A stretch of DNA of 44,289 nt from Candidatus Gastranaerophilales bacterium (GTDB lineage Bacteria; Cyanobacteriota; Vampirovibrionia; Gastranaerophilales; Gastranaerophilaceae), in the NCBI GenBank assembly GCA_944322545.1, contig CALUPF010000018.1:1-44289 (forward strand), written 5' to 3'. The notes under the pieces are model-generated. The model saw only the letters and a list, made by a program, of their open reading frames with translations. It searched no databases and was not told the origin of the DNA. This document shows, in pieces, positions 25,641 through 34,679 of this stretch; positions within the stretch are counted from its first letter, which is position 1; each line of letters starts with the position of its first letter. The position numbers were made by a program, and so were the translations under genes.

Positions 25641-28319
25641 ATGACAGAAAAACGAGTATGGTTATTTGAAGAAGGTGATGCTTCAATGCGTAATCTTCTT
25701 GGCGGTAAAGGTGCAAACCTTGCTGAAATGACTAATTTGGGCTTGCCAGTACCTCCGGGGTTAACAATCACAACAGAAACCTGTATGGATTATATAAACC
25801 ACGGTAACAAGATGCCATTAGGTGTTATGGATGAAGTTAAAGAAGCTTTGAAAAAAGTTGAAGAAAAAGCTGGTAAAAAATTTGGCGATCCAGAAAATCC
25901 ATTGTTAGTTTCTGTTCGTTCAGGTGCGAGATTATCAATGCCTGGTATGATGGAAACAATCTTAAACCTAGGTATGAATGACCAAACCGTTGAAGGTATG
26001 ATTAAACTAACCAATAACCCAAGATTCTGTTATGATTCTTATCGTCGTTTCTTAACAATGTTCGGTTCTGTTGCTTGGGACATTGAAAGAATGAAATTTG
26101 AAGAATATATAGACAAAATTAAAGCAGAAAAAGGTTATAAACAAGACGTTGATTTGACGGCAGAGGATTGGAAATCTTTAATTGAGCCTTATAAAGCTTT
26201 AATTAAAGCAGAAACAGGAAAAGAATTTCCTCAAGATCCTTATGTTCAGTTAGAAGAAGCTATTGAAGCAGTATTCCGCTCTTGGAATATTCCTCGTGCT
26301 GTTGCATATAGAAATCACTACAAAATTGACCATAACTACGGTACTGCAGTAAACGTGCAAACAATGGTATTTGGTAATATGGGTGATGATTGTGCTACTG
26401 GTGTATCTTTCACTAGAAACCCATCTACAGGTGAAAATAAATTCTATGGTGAATATTTAACAAATGCTCAAGGTGAAGACGTTGTAGCAGGTATTAGAAC
26501 ACCTCATCCTATCGCTGACCTTGAAAAAGAAATGCCTGAACAATATAAACAATATGTTGATATTGCTAAAAAATTGGAAGAAGGCTATAAAGATGTTCAA
26601 GATATGGAATTTACTATTGAAAGAGGTAAACTCTATATCTTGCAAACAAGAAACGGTAAAAGAACAGCAAAGGCTTCTGTAAGAATTGCAGTTGAAATGG
26701 CAGAAGAAGGTATTATTGATAAGGAAAGAGCAATTGAATTGGTTGACCCAAATCAATTGTATCAAGTCTTATTGCCTGACTTTGACCCTGCTGCTAAAAA
26801 AGAAGCTCACAAAATTGCTCAAGGTCTTGCGGCTTCACCAGGTGCAGCTGTTGGTAAAATCGTATTTGATACAGAAGAAGCAGCAGAAAGAGGTAAAAAC
26901 GGTGAAAAAGTTATCCTCGTTCGTTTAGAAACATGTCCTGATGATATTCACGGTATGATTGCTTCTCAAGGTGTATTAACACTAAGAGGTGGTATGACAT
27001 CTCACGCAGCTGTAGTTGCTAAAGGTATGGGTAAACCTTGCGTTGCGGGTTGTGAAGACCTAAAAATTGACCTTAAAAACGGTACTTTAACTGATGGTAG
27101 CGGAAAAGTTTACCATGAAAATGATATTATCTCATTAGATGGTGGTACAGGTGAGGTCTTTGAAGGCTCTGTACATCTTGTTCCTCCAACACTTGATGAC
27201 AACTTCAAAAAACTCTTTGAATGGGTTAATGATGTGAAATTGTTAAGTGTTCGTGCTAACGCTGATACACCAGCTGATGTTGCTAAAGCTTTAGAAATGG
27301 GAGCTGAAGGTGTTGGTCTTTGTAGAACAGAACACATGTTCATGGATCCAGCAAGATTACCTTGGGTTCAAAAAATGATTATCGCTGAAAACACTGAACA
27401 AAGAAAAGAAGCATTGAGTCATTTGCTTCCAATGCAATATCAAGACTTCTATGAAATGTTCAAGGCTCTTGGTGATAAACCAATGACAATTCGTTTATTA
27501 GATCCACCACTTCAAGAATTCTTACCATCTAAGGAAGAATTAATTGCGACAGTTGCTACTAAAAAAGCGTTAAATCAAGACTATGCAAAAGATGAAGAAA
27601 TGCTTCATTTAGTAGAAAAAATGTCAGAATCTAACCCAATGATGGGTCTTAGAGGTTGTCGTTTGGGTCTTACATTCCCAGAAATCAATGAAATGCAAGT
27701 GAAAGCTATTTTCTCAGCCGCATGTGATTTGAAAAAAGAAGGTTTAAATGTAAAACCTGAAGTTATGATTCCTTTAGTTGGACACGTTAATGAATTGAAA
27801 GAAGCAAAAGCTGTTGCTGAACGTGTAGCTAAAGAAGTTATGGACGAAAAAGGAGTTACAGTTGAGTACTTGATTGGTACTATGATTGAAATTCCTCGTG
27901 CGGCTTTAACAGCTGATCAAATTGCAGAATACGCAGAATTCTTCTCATTTGGTACAAATGACCTTACTCAAATGACGTTTGGTTATTCAAGAGATGATGC
28001 TGAAGGTAAATTCTTGCAAAAATATGTAGATAACAAAATCCTACCAGCAAACCCATTACAAACATTGGATCAAGAAGGTGTTGGACAGTTAATGAAAATT
28101 GCTTTAGACAAAGCATTAACTGTTAAACCTCACTTGAAACGTGGTATTTGCGGTGAACATGGTGGAGATCCTGCTTCTGTTAAATTCTGTCACAGAATTG
28201 GATTGAACTATGTTTCTTGTTCACCATTCAGAGTACCTCAAGCTAGACTTGCTGCAGCTCAAGCTGTAATTGAGTTCAAACACAGCAAAGAAGAAGTCGG
28301 TACTTTAGGTTGTAAATAG
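25641..28319 (+). CDS. ppdK: Pyruvate, phosphate dikinase
   Basis: The 892-residue length is typical. The enzyme interconverts pyruvate, ATP and phosphate with PEP, AMP and PPi. The N-terminal ATP-grasp part has LLGGKGANLAEMTNLGLPVPPG and VSVRSGARLSMPGMMETILNLG. The phospho-histidine domain has GGMTSHAAVVAKGMGKPCV with the catalytic His at 455. The C-terminal PEP/pyruvate barrel has GLCRTEHMF, GTNDLTQMTFG and the active-site Cys in ICGEHGGD (residue 837). AAGGAG precedes the ATG. In an anaerobe it serves PPi-linked glycolysis or gluconeogenesis. Its codon use is that of a highly expressed native gene (GGT, CAA). Monocistronic, ended by a bidirectional terminator. Confidence 0.98.
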   Translation: MTEKRVWLFEEGDASMRNLLGGKGANLAEMTNLGLPVPPGLTITTETCMDYINHGNKMPLGVMDEVKEALKKVEEKAGKKFGDPENPLLVSVRSGARLSMPGMMETILNLGMNDQTVEGMIKLTNNPRFCYDSYRRFLTMFGSVAWDIERMKFEEYIDKIKAEKGYKQDVDLTAEDWKSLIEPYKALIKAETGKEFPQDPYVQLEEAIEAVFRSWNIPRAVAYRNHYKIDHNYGTAVNVQTMVFGNMGDDCATGVSFTRNPSTGENKFYGEYLTNAQGEDVVAGIRTPHPIADLEKEMPEQYKQYVDIAKKLEEGYKDVQDMEFTIERGKLYILQTRNGKRTAKASVRIAVEMAEEGIIDKERAIELVDPNQLYQVLLPDFDPAAKKEAHKIAQGLAASPGAAVGKIVFDTEEAAERGKNGEKVILVRLETCPDDIHGMIASQGVLTLRGGMTSHAAVVAKGMGKPCVAGCEDLKIDLKNGTLTDGSGKVYHENDIISLDGGTGEVFEGSVHLVPPTLDDNFKKLFEWVNDVKLLSVRANADTPADVAKALEMGAEGVGLCRTEHMFMDPARLPWVQKMIIAENTEQRKEALSHLLPMQYQDFYEMFKALGDKPMTIRLLDPPLQEFLPSKEELIATVATKKALNQDYAKDEEMLHLVEKMSESNPMMGLRGCRLGLTFPEINEMQVKAIFSAACDLKKEGLNVKPEVMIPLVGHVNELKEAKAVAERVAKEVMDEKGVTVEYLIGTMIEIPRAALTADQIAEYAEFFSFGTNDLTQMTFGYSRDDAEGKFLQKYVDNKILPANPLQTLDQEGVGQLMKIALDKALTVKPHLKRGICGEHGGDPASVKFCHRIGLNYVSCSPFRVPQARLAAAQAVIEFKHSKEEVGTLGCK

Positions 28320-28336
28320 ACTGTTAAAGTTAGAAA

Positions 28337-28370
28337 TAAAAAGCCTGAAATTTATTTTCAGGCTTTTTAT
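28337..28370. terminator. Bidirectional terminator between ppdK and glutaredoxin gene
   Basis: AAAAAGCCTGAAA and the facing TTTCAGGCTTTTT form a symmetric stem with A-run and T-run on both sides, so it ends transcription in both directions. Its right end includes the stop codon of the minus-strand glutaredoxin gene. Confidence 0.92.
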
Positions 28371-28630
28371 TTTAATATTTCATTTATTTTTTTTGTTTTA
28401 TATAAATGTTCTAAGTCATCGTATCCACCTATATAATGGTCATTTATAATTATTTGAGGCACAGTTGAAATTCCTTTTTGATTGTATTTTTCATTTAATT
28501 TTTCGTACATTTCATCAAAGTTATTGTCAACATTAATTTCTTCAAAATTTAAATTTAACATTTTTAAAAGTTTTTTTGCTTTAATGCAATATGGGCACAT
28601 TTCTGAAGTGTATATCGTAATATGGTTCAT
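28367..28630 (-). CDS. Glutaredoxin
   Basis: The 87-residue protein is a classic dithiol glutaredoxin with the redox motif CPYC (YTSEMCPYCIKAKKLL, residues 13-16). It also has TVPQIIINDHYIGGYDDLEHLY, holding the cis-Pro and the glutathione-binding GG-D segment. It reduces disulfides with glutathione or a substitute thiol. AAGGAG is seven bases before the ATG. It is the only minus-strand gene to the right of dnaN. Confidence 0.95.
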   Translation of the reverse strand: MNHITIYTSEMCPYCIKAKKLLKMLNLNFEEINVDNNFDEMYEKLNEKYNQKGISTVPQIIINDHYIGGYDDLEHLYKTKKINEILK

Positions 28631-28705
28631 ATCAATTCTCCTTATTTGATATAAGCATTTTAACTTTTATTTTTATGACTTTCAATGCTAATAGGTTTAC
28701 GACAA

Positions 28706-28733
28706 ACAGTTTATTGCGGTAAATGACAGTTTA
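28706..28733 (+). repeat. ACAGTTTA direct repeat over the fixC promoter
   Basis: ACAGTTTA occurs at 28706-28713 and 28726-28733, 20 bases apart start to start, flanking the -35 element of the fixC promoter. The position would suit a regulator operator. Confidence 0.4.
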
Positions 28734-28743
28734 ATAGTATAAT
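28714..28743 (+). promoter_or_regulatory. Sigma-70-type promoter for fixC operon
   Basis: TTGCGG (28714-28719) and TATAAT (28738-28743) with an 18-base spacer lie 33 bases before the fixC ATG. Confidence 0.65.
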
Positions 28744-28776
28744 TGATACGTTGATTTATGACTTTGGTGGAGTTTT

Positions 28777-30090
28777 ATGTCAGAAGAAATTTCTGAAAAA
28801 AATAAAATTGACGTAATTGTAGTAGGAGCTGGTCCTGCTGGTGTCAGTGCTGCTATTACAATAGCAAGAGGCGGTAAAAAAGTTGTTTTAGTTGAAAGAG
28901 GCTCTTTTGCTGGTTCTAAAAATATGTATGGTGGTGTTATTTATTCACATGCTGCAAAAGAAATTTTCCCAAATTTTGAAGACAATGCACCGATTGAAAG
29001 ATTTGTTGCTTCTCATAATTATGTTTTGTTATCAGAAAATAGTTCAACTATAATTTCTTACGAAAATTACGAACAAGAAAAAAATGCATTTGTTGCTATT
29101 CGAGCTAAATGGGATAAATGGTGTGTAGAAGAAGCAATGAAAGAAGGCGTTTATTATGCTCCAGAAACACTTGTCAAAGAGTTGATTTTAAAAGATGGCA
29201 AAGTAGTTGGTATAACTACTGATATTGAAGACTATTATGCCGATATTGTTATAATTGCTGATGGTGTTAATTCGTTGTTAGCAAAACAATTGCGACTTCG
29301 TGAAAATATAAAACCAAAAAATGTAGCATTAGGTGTCAAGGAAGTTATAAAACTCCCAGCAGAAATTATTAATAATCGTTTTGGTTTAACAAATGAAAAA
29401 GGTGCCGCTTACGAATTAGTTGGTGGACCTTTGGAAGGTTTATTTGGTTTAGGTTTCATTTATACAAATAAAGACTCTGTTTCAATTGGTCTAGGAGTTT
29501 CGTTAGAAGATTTAAAAAATAAAAAAATAAAACCATACGAATTATTAGAAAAGCTTAAATCACATCCTGCAATAGCTAAATTTATTGAAGATGGTGAATT
29601 GTTAGAATATTCAGCGCATTTGATTCCTGAAGGTGGTTATAACTGCATTCCAAAACTCTACACAGACGGAGCGATGATTGTTGGTGACGCAGCAATGCTT
29701 GTTAATAATGTTCATTTTGAGGGCACAAATTTTGCTATGATAAGTGGCAAATTCGCAGGTGAAACAGCTTTAGAAGCATTAGAAAACAATGATTTTTCTT
29801 CAAATATGCTTTGTTTGTATAAGAAAAAACTTACAAATAGTTTTATTTTGAAAGATTTAAAAACGTATAAAGATGTAATATCTGTTTTAAGTTCTCGTAC
29901 TGATTCATTTTTGAACTATTATCCAAGCAAAGTCAATGAGTTTTTTGGTATTTTTACGACAGCAGACGGACAAGAAAAACGAGCTAAGTTTGTTAAATTT
30001 ACAAAAGATTTTTTCCGAAAACGAAGTTTAGCAGAACTTTTTAAAGATGCGATTGCAGGAATTAAACTTGTTTTTGGAATATTAAAATAA
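28777..30090 (+). CDS. fixC: FixC-type electron-transfer flavoprotein:quinone oxidoreductase
   Basis: The 437-residue flavoprotein has an N-terminal FAD fold VIVVGAGPAGVSAAITIARGGKKVVLVERG. It then has the FixC/ETF-QO segments AGSKNMYGGVIYSHAAKEIFPNFE and VLLSENSSTIISYENYEQEKNAFVAIRAKWDKW, and the second FAD block DGAMIVGDAAMLVNNVHFEGTNFAMISGKFAGETALEAL. FixC passes electrons from FixAB flavins to quinone or, in bifurcating FixABCX complexes, works with ferredoxin. GGTGGAG precedes the ATG. It is first in an apparent operon with fixX, a tandem-repeat protein and recJ. No fixA or fixB lies within the window. Confidence 0.9.
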   Translation: MSEEISEKNKIDVIVVGAGPAGVSAAITIARGGKKVVLVERGSFAGSKNMYGGVIYSHAAKEIFPNFEDNAPIERFVASHNYVLLSENSSTIISYENYEQEKNAFVAIRAKWDKWCVEEAMKEGVYYAPETLVKELILKDGKVVGITTDIEDYYADIVIIADGVNSLLAKQLRLRENIKPKNVALGVKEVIKLPAEIINNRFGLTNEKGAAYELVGGPLEGLFGLGFIYTNKDSVSIGLGVSLEDLKNKKIKPYELLEKLKSHPAIAKFIEDGELLEYSAHLIPEGGYNCIPKLYTDGAMIVGDAAMLVNNVHFEGTNFAMISGKFAGETALEALENNDFSSNMLCLYKKKLTNSFILKDLKTYKDVISVLSSRTDSFLNYYPSKVNEFFGIFTTADGQEKRAKFVKFTKDFFRKRSLAELFKDAIAGIKLVFGILK

Positions 30091-30102
30091 GACAGGAAAA
30101 AA

Positions 30103-30390
30103 ATGGAAAATAATATACCTGAAAATATAGAAAATAAATTATATAAAGTTAAATACAAAACGGATTCAAAGTGCCATTTGAATCCTAACAATTCAAAATG
30201 CTTGCAATGTATTGATAAAGTCTGTACAATAATATGTCCTGCTAATGTTTATAATTATAATGAAACAGAAAAAAAACTTACTGTTAGTTATGAAAAATGC
30301 TTAGAGTGTGGTGCATGTAAGTTAATTTGTAAAAACATTGACTGGGTTTATCCAAGCAGCGGCAAAGGTGTTAATTTTAAAAATTCATAA
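30103..30390 (+). CDS. fixX: FixX-type ferredoxin-like protein
   Basis: The 95-residue protein has the FixX/ETF-QO iron-sulfur pattern: CLQCIDKVCTIICPANVY in the middle and CLECGACKLIC toward the end, then NIDWVYPSSGKGV. It is the electron-transfer partner of FixC. It begins 12 bases after fixC with AGGA before the ATG. The gene and order fit fixC-fixX; the second cluster is fully formed, while the first cysteine group is arranged more irregularly. Confidence 0.9.
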   Translation: MENNIPENIENKLYKVKYKTDSKCHLNPNNSKCLQCIDKVCTIICPANVYNYNETEKKLTVSYEKCLECGACKLICKNIDWVYPSSGKGVNFKNS

Positions 30391-30405
30391 AAAAAGGAGA
30401 GAAGT

Positions 30406-30801
30406 ATGAAAGAAGAATATAGCGAAAACTATCGCAGATGGTATGATAAAGATCCTCTTTTATCAAAATCAATGAACACTCTTGAAAATTCAGATGATGA
30501 AACTCAAATTAAGGTTGCTTTAAATTTAATCAAAATTTTAATTGAACACAACATCTCTGAAAACACTTTTACTGGTGTTGAAGATATGTTATCAGCTGTT
30601 GAAGATGGTCTTGTTGAAAGAGGAAACAACAGATGGTATGACCTAGATACAACTGTAAGAACTGCTATTAATATGCTAGAAAACAGTCCAACAGTTGTTC
30701 AAAAAGCTGTTGCAAAAGAAATGGCTAAAATGGTATTGGATAAAATAAAAGAAGATAAAGACGAACAAGAAGCTGACGCAGAAGCTGAAGAAAATCTATA
30801 A
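30406..30801 (+). CDS. Acidic tandem-repeat protein of unknown function
   Basis: I do not recognise a named family. The 131-residue protein contains an internal duplication with an exact 65-residue offset: RWYD at 11-14 and 76-79, then MNTLENS (23-29) against INMLENS (88-94). Each is followed by a helical stretch ending in I/L-rich residues. The tail after residue 115 is very acidic (Asp/Glu/Ala). No signal peptide, membrane segment or cysteine is present, so it is cytoplasmic. It sits 15 bases after fixX with AAAGGAGAG and 5 bases before recJ, hence in the middle of an operon. The repeat suggests a two-fold helical binding module. Confidence 0.75.
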   Translation: MKEEYSENYRRWYDKDPLLSKSMNTLENSDDETQIKVALNLIKILIEHNISENTFTGVEDMLSAVEDGLVERGNNRWYDLDTTVRTAINMLENSPTVVQKAVAKEMAKMVLDKIKEDKDEQEADAEAEENL

Positions 30802-30806
30802 ATTTT

Positions 30807-33191
30807 ATGGAAAAAATCTGGAAAGTAAAACCACAAGAAAATATTGAAAATATTCCAAAAGAAATAAAAGATATTGCCGGAAATAATATTCTGGCAAATC
30901 TTTTGTTTCAAAGAGGTTTAAACTCCATACAAAAAATTGATGAATTTTTGCATCCTGAAAAAATGAAAATATCTTCACCATATGTTTTTTCAGATATGAA
31001 AAAATCTGTTGACAGAATTTTTGAGGCAATAGAAAAACAAGAAAAAATCATAATTTATGGTGACTTTGATTGTGATGGTGTAACATCTACTTCTCTTCTT
31101 TTTAAAACACTAAAACATTTAAATGCGAATGTTGAATATTACATCCCTAATCGTGAAACAGAAAATCATGGATTAAATACTAAAGCTTTGGTTAAATTAA
31201 TTGCTAAAAATAAAGCTAAACTTATAATAACAGTGGATTGTGGAGTTAGTGATGTAGAACAAGTTAATTTTGCAAATGGTTTTAAGGTAGATGTAATAAT
31301 AACAGATCACCACGAAGCTCCTGAAGAACTGCCAAAAGCTTTTTCAATTATAAATCCTAAAGCCTTAAATTCTCTTGATAAAGATTTAGATATAGAAACA
31401 ATAGAAGCATTAAATGAATTAGCTGGAGTTGGTGTTGCTTTTAAATTGGCTTGCGCTCTAATTGAAAAAAACAAAGATTTTGATTTTGTTGATGAGCTTT
31501 TGCCTTTAGTTGCTGTTGGGTCTATTGCTGATGTTGTTCCAATTTTGTATGAAAACAGAAGCTTTGTAGATGCAGGTTTAAAATTAATTGCACAAGGTCA
31601 AAATTTAGGTCTAAAAATATTGCTTGAAAAAAGCGGATATAGCTTGGAAAATGGTGTTACAGCAGAAAATATAGCTTTTGGTGTTGCACCAAGAATTAAT
31701 GCAGCAGGTAGGTTAGACACTGTTGAAAATGCTGTAAAACTTTTAATTTCGGATAACCTTTCAGAAGTTGAATTATGCGCTGAAGAGCTTAATAACTTCA
31801 ATAAAATCAGACAAAATTTATGTGATGATATATATAATGAAGCTGTTGAAATGCTTCAAAATCAACCAGCATCAAATTCAATTATTTTGTATAAGCCAGA
31901 TTGGCATATAGGTATTATTGGTATAGTTGCATCAAAATTGGTTGAGCAGTTTTATAAACCTGTTTTTTTAATGACAAAAGATCAAAATTCAGGTTTTGTA
32001 AGATGTTCATCAAGAAGTATTCCTGAGGTACACATAAGAGATGTTATAGCTGATAATTCAGAGTTGTTTGAATATTTTGGTGGACATTCTCAAGCGGCCG
32101 GTCTTGTTTTTGATCCTTCTAAAAATAGTTTTGAAAAAGTAAAAGAAGCTTTAGACAATTCTGTTTCTGTTCAACTAGAAGGAAAAGAGCTTCAACCATC
32201 TATTTATATAGATATGGAAATCGATTCAAATGATATAACGATTGATTTAATTGATTGTTTAAAGAAGTTGGAGCCTTTTGGTGAAGGTAATAAGCCACCA
32301 ATTTTTGTTACAAAAAATCTTATTTTAAACAATTTTAGAACGATGGGTTCTAATAACAATCATTTAAAAATCTTTTGTGAAAATGAGGATGGAAAACCTT
32401 TTGAATGTGTTTTTTGGAATTGTTCTGAAATCAATATTCCACAAGGTAAATCCTTTGATGTTGTTTTTTATCCAAAATTAAATGTATTCAATGGAATAAC
32501 AACAATACAGCTAGATGTTCAAGATATAAAATCTGAATTTGCCATTAAAAATAAAGAACAAACTTCTTCATATAAATTGTATGATCACAGAAAGAAAACA
32601 GATATTTTTTCTCAAATTTGTGATTATCTTTCGACAACAAAGATATCAACAGAAGTTTTTGCACAAAATAAAATTATTTGTGACAAATTAAAAAATTATC
32701 AAGAAATTTCTAAAAGAATTAAAAATAGAAAGACAATTTCAAAGTGTAATCAAATAATGTTTTTTGATTATCCAAGTAGTGAAATGATTTTTGATTCAAT
32801 ACTAAAAAAAACAGGAGCAAAAACTCTTCATTTTATGAATTACAACAACAATAAACTCAATGCAGAAGATATTATAAAAAATATTTCAGGTATGTTGAAG
32901 TATGTTAGTAATAATAAAAATGGGGAAGTTGATATATGTGATATTTCTGACTTTTTGTCTATATCAGATGATGTCACAGAGCTTTGTATAGATATTTTTG
33001 AATCAATGGGAATGATATCTGTTTTTGAAAAAAATAATAATAAATATCAAATAGAGTTTTTACATTCAGTTGAATTTTCTAAAATTAAAGAAAATGATTT
33101 GTATGAAGAGTTAGAAAATGAGCTTGAAAAAGTTTATGAATACAGACAAAAACTTTGTACTGTGACATTAGAAGATTTAAATCTAAAATAA
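30807..33191 (+). CDS. recJ: Single-stranded-DNA-specific exonuclease RecJ
   Basis: The 794-residue protein is a 5'-3' ssDNA exonuclease of the DHH superfamily. The metal-binding YGDFDCDGVTS (Asp 86, 88, 90), DCGVSD, ITDHHEAPEELP (DHH at 167-169) and the DHHA1 motif EYFGGHSQAAGLVF are all present, so it should be active. After the OB-like domain (to about residue 580) there is a C-terminal extension of about 200 residues. It has a degenerate NTPase-like segment and a winged-helix-like end, similar to the long RecJ form of Firmicutes. It is five bases downstream of the tandem-repeat gene. Confidence 0.94.
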   Translation: MEKIWKVKPQENIENIPKEIKDIAGNNILANLLFQRGLNSIQKIDEFLHPEKMKISSPYVFSDMKKSVDRIFEAIEKQEKIIIYGDFDCDGVTSTSLLFKTLKHLNANVEYYIPNRETENHGLNTKALVKLIAKNKAKLIITVDCGVSDVEQVNFANGFKVDVIITDHHEAPEELPKAFSIINPKALNSLDKDLDIETIEALNELAGVGVAFKLACALIEKNKDFDFVDELLPLVAVGSIADVVPILYENRSFVDAGLKLIAQGQNLGLKILLEKSGYSLENGVTAENIAFGVAPRINAAGRLDTVENAVKLLISDNLSEVELCAEELNNFNKIRQNLCDDIYNEAVEMLQNQPASNSIILYKPDWHIGIIGIVASKLVEQFYKPVFLMTKDQNSGFVRCSSRSIPEVHIRDVIADNSELFEYFGGHSQAAGLVFDPSKNSFEKVKEALDNSVSVQLEGKELQPSIYIDMEIDSNDITIDLIDCLKKLEPFGEGNKPPIFVTKNLILNNFRTMGSNNNHLKIFCENEDGKPFECVFWNCSEINIPQGKSFDVVFYPKLNVFNGITTIQLDVQDIKSEFAIKNKEQTSSYKLYDHRKKTDIFSQICDYLSTTKISTEVFAQNKIICDKLKNYQEISKRIKNRKTISKCNQIMFFDYPSSEMIFDSILKKTGAKTLHFMNYNNNKLNAEDIIKNISGMLKYVSNNKNGEVDICDISDFLSISDDVTELCIDIFESMGMISVFEKNNNKYQIEFLHSVEFSKIKENDLYEELENELEKVYEYRQKLCTVTLEDLNLK

Positions 33192-33356
33192 TTTTTCATT
33201 TACAAAACTATATATTTTCGTTTATTTTGAAACTTTTATTTATACCATTTGTCTAAAATCTTAAGAGAATGGAGAGGATAATTTTAGTATAGTTTCTGAT
33301 ATTAAATATTTGAAGCTTTATGCTATGATGTATGAAAAAGAAAAAGAGGTACTGTT

Positions 33357-34586
33357 TTGAATATTAACTTTAAAAAATACTTTATAGCTGCATTAGTAAT
33401 GGTAGCAGTGTTTATCACAAGTTCATTATCAACATCAAGTGGAGTTTTTGCATCATCTCCACAACAACTTTATGATCAAGTTTGGAAATTGATTAATACA
33501 AAATATGTTGATCATACAAATAACCAACAAGATTGGAAAAGATGGAGAAATAAGTATGATAATGTAATCAAAACTGATGAAGATTCTTATGTGGCAATAC
33601 AAACAATGCTTGCTAGTTTAAATGACCCTTATACAAAGTTTCTCGATCCAAAAGAATTTGAAGAAGAAACTAGTTCTATAAAAGGTTCATTAAAAGGAAT
33701 TGGTGTTCAAATAGGTCTAAGAGAAGGTAAATTATTGATTATTGCACCTATTGAAGATACTCCTGGTGAAAAAGCTGGTTTGTTAGCAGAAGATGAAATT
33801 CTTGAAATTGATGGTAAATCTACAAAAGGTATAACAATTGATAAAGCTGCTGATCAGATTCGTGGTGAAGAAGGGACTTATGTAACTTTATTAATTAAAA
33901 GAAAAAATCAACCTAATAAGTTGTATAAAATTCAAAGAGCAGAAATTGAAATAAAATCTGTATCTACAAAAACTCCAGAAAATGCAAAATTAGATGATTC
34001 AGTAGGATATATAAGATTAAGTTCTTTTATCAGTAAAAACGCGACAACTGAGTTTGAAAAAGCTTTGCAGGAATATAAAAATAAAAAAGGTTTTATCATA
34101 GATTTACGTTCTAACCCAGGAGGACTTTTAAGCAACGCTATTTTAATTTCAGATATGTTTTTAGATGGTGGAATTATTGTTAGCACCGTAGATAGAGATG
34201 GCTATAAAGAAACAACAAGAGCAACAAGAAAATATGTTACAGACAAACCAATTGTAATTTTAATAAACAAAGGTTCTGCTTCAGCAAGTGAAATCTTTTC
34301 AGGTGCTATGAAAGATAATAAAAGAGCTTTGTTAGTCGGTGAAAATACTTTTGGTAAAGGTCTTGTACAAGAAGTTAATAAACTTTTAGGCGGATCTGGT
34401 GCTAATATTACGATTCAAAAATATTTAACACCAAATGGTACAGACATTAATAAAAAAGGTATAGCTCCTGATGTAACTGTTGAGTTGACTGAAGAAAATG
34501 TTAAAGCAAAAGATGATGTACAACTCAAAAAAGCAAATGAACTTTTAGTTCAAATGATAAAAAATCAATCTGTATGTGTGAAATAA
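33357..34586 (+). CDS. ctpA: C-terminal processing peptidase, S41 family
   Basis: The gene starts with TTG, preceded by AGAGGT at proper spacing, and encodes 409 residues. The N-terminus NFKKYFIAALVMVAVFITSSLSTSSGVFAS is a signal peptide or anchor, so it works outside the membrane. Residues about 110-200 form a PDZ domain (LKGIGVQIGLREGKLLIIAPIEDTPGEKAGL). The S41 protease domain has the catalytic Ser in NKGSASASEIFSGAM and the catalytic Lys in GENTFGKGLVQ. Such proteases trim C-termini of envelope proteins or control cell-wall hydrolases. It is monocistronic, with a terminator after it. Confidence 0.94.
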   Translation: MNINFKKYFIAALVMVAVFITSSLSTSSGVFASSPQQLYDQVWKLINTKYVDHTNNQQDWKRWRNKYDNVIKTDEDSYVAIQTMLASLNDPYTKFLDPKEFEEETSSIKGSLKGIGVQIGLREGKLLIIAPIEDTPGEKAGLLAEDEILEIDGKSTKGITIDKAADQIRGEEGTYVTLLIKRKNQPNKLYKIQRAEIEIKSVSTKTPENAKLDDSVGYIRLSSFISKNATTEFEKALQEYKNKKGFIIDLRSNPGGLLSNAILISDMFLDGGIIVSTVDRDGYKETTRATRKYVTDKPIVILINKGSASASEIFSGAMKDNKRALLVGENTFGKGLVQEVNKLLGGSGANITIQKYLTPNGTDINKKGIAPDVTVELTEENVKAKDDVQLKKANELLVQMIKNQSVCVK

Positions 34587-34592
34587 AAATTT

Positions 34593-34620
34593 AACCCCGT
34601 TTCAAACGGGGTTATTTTTT
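34593..34620 (+). terminator. Intrinsic terminator after ctpA
   Basis: AACCCCGTTT and AAACGGGGTT are perfectly complementary (34593-34613) and are followed by ATTTTTT. Confidence 0.93.
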
Positions 34621-34679
34621 ATAACAAAAAACTTTTTTTTCATGTTTTATTTTCATAGATTCAAAATGAGAGATAAAAT

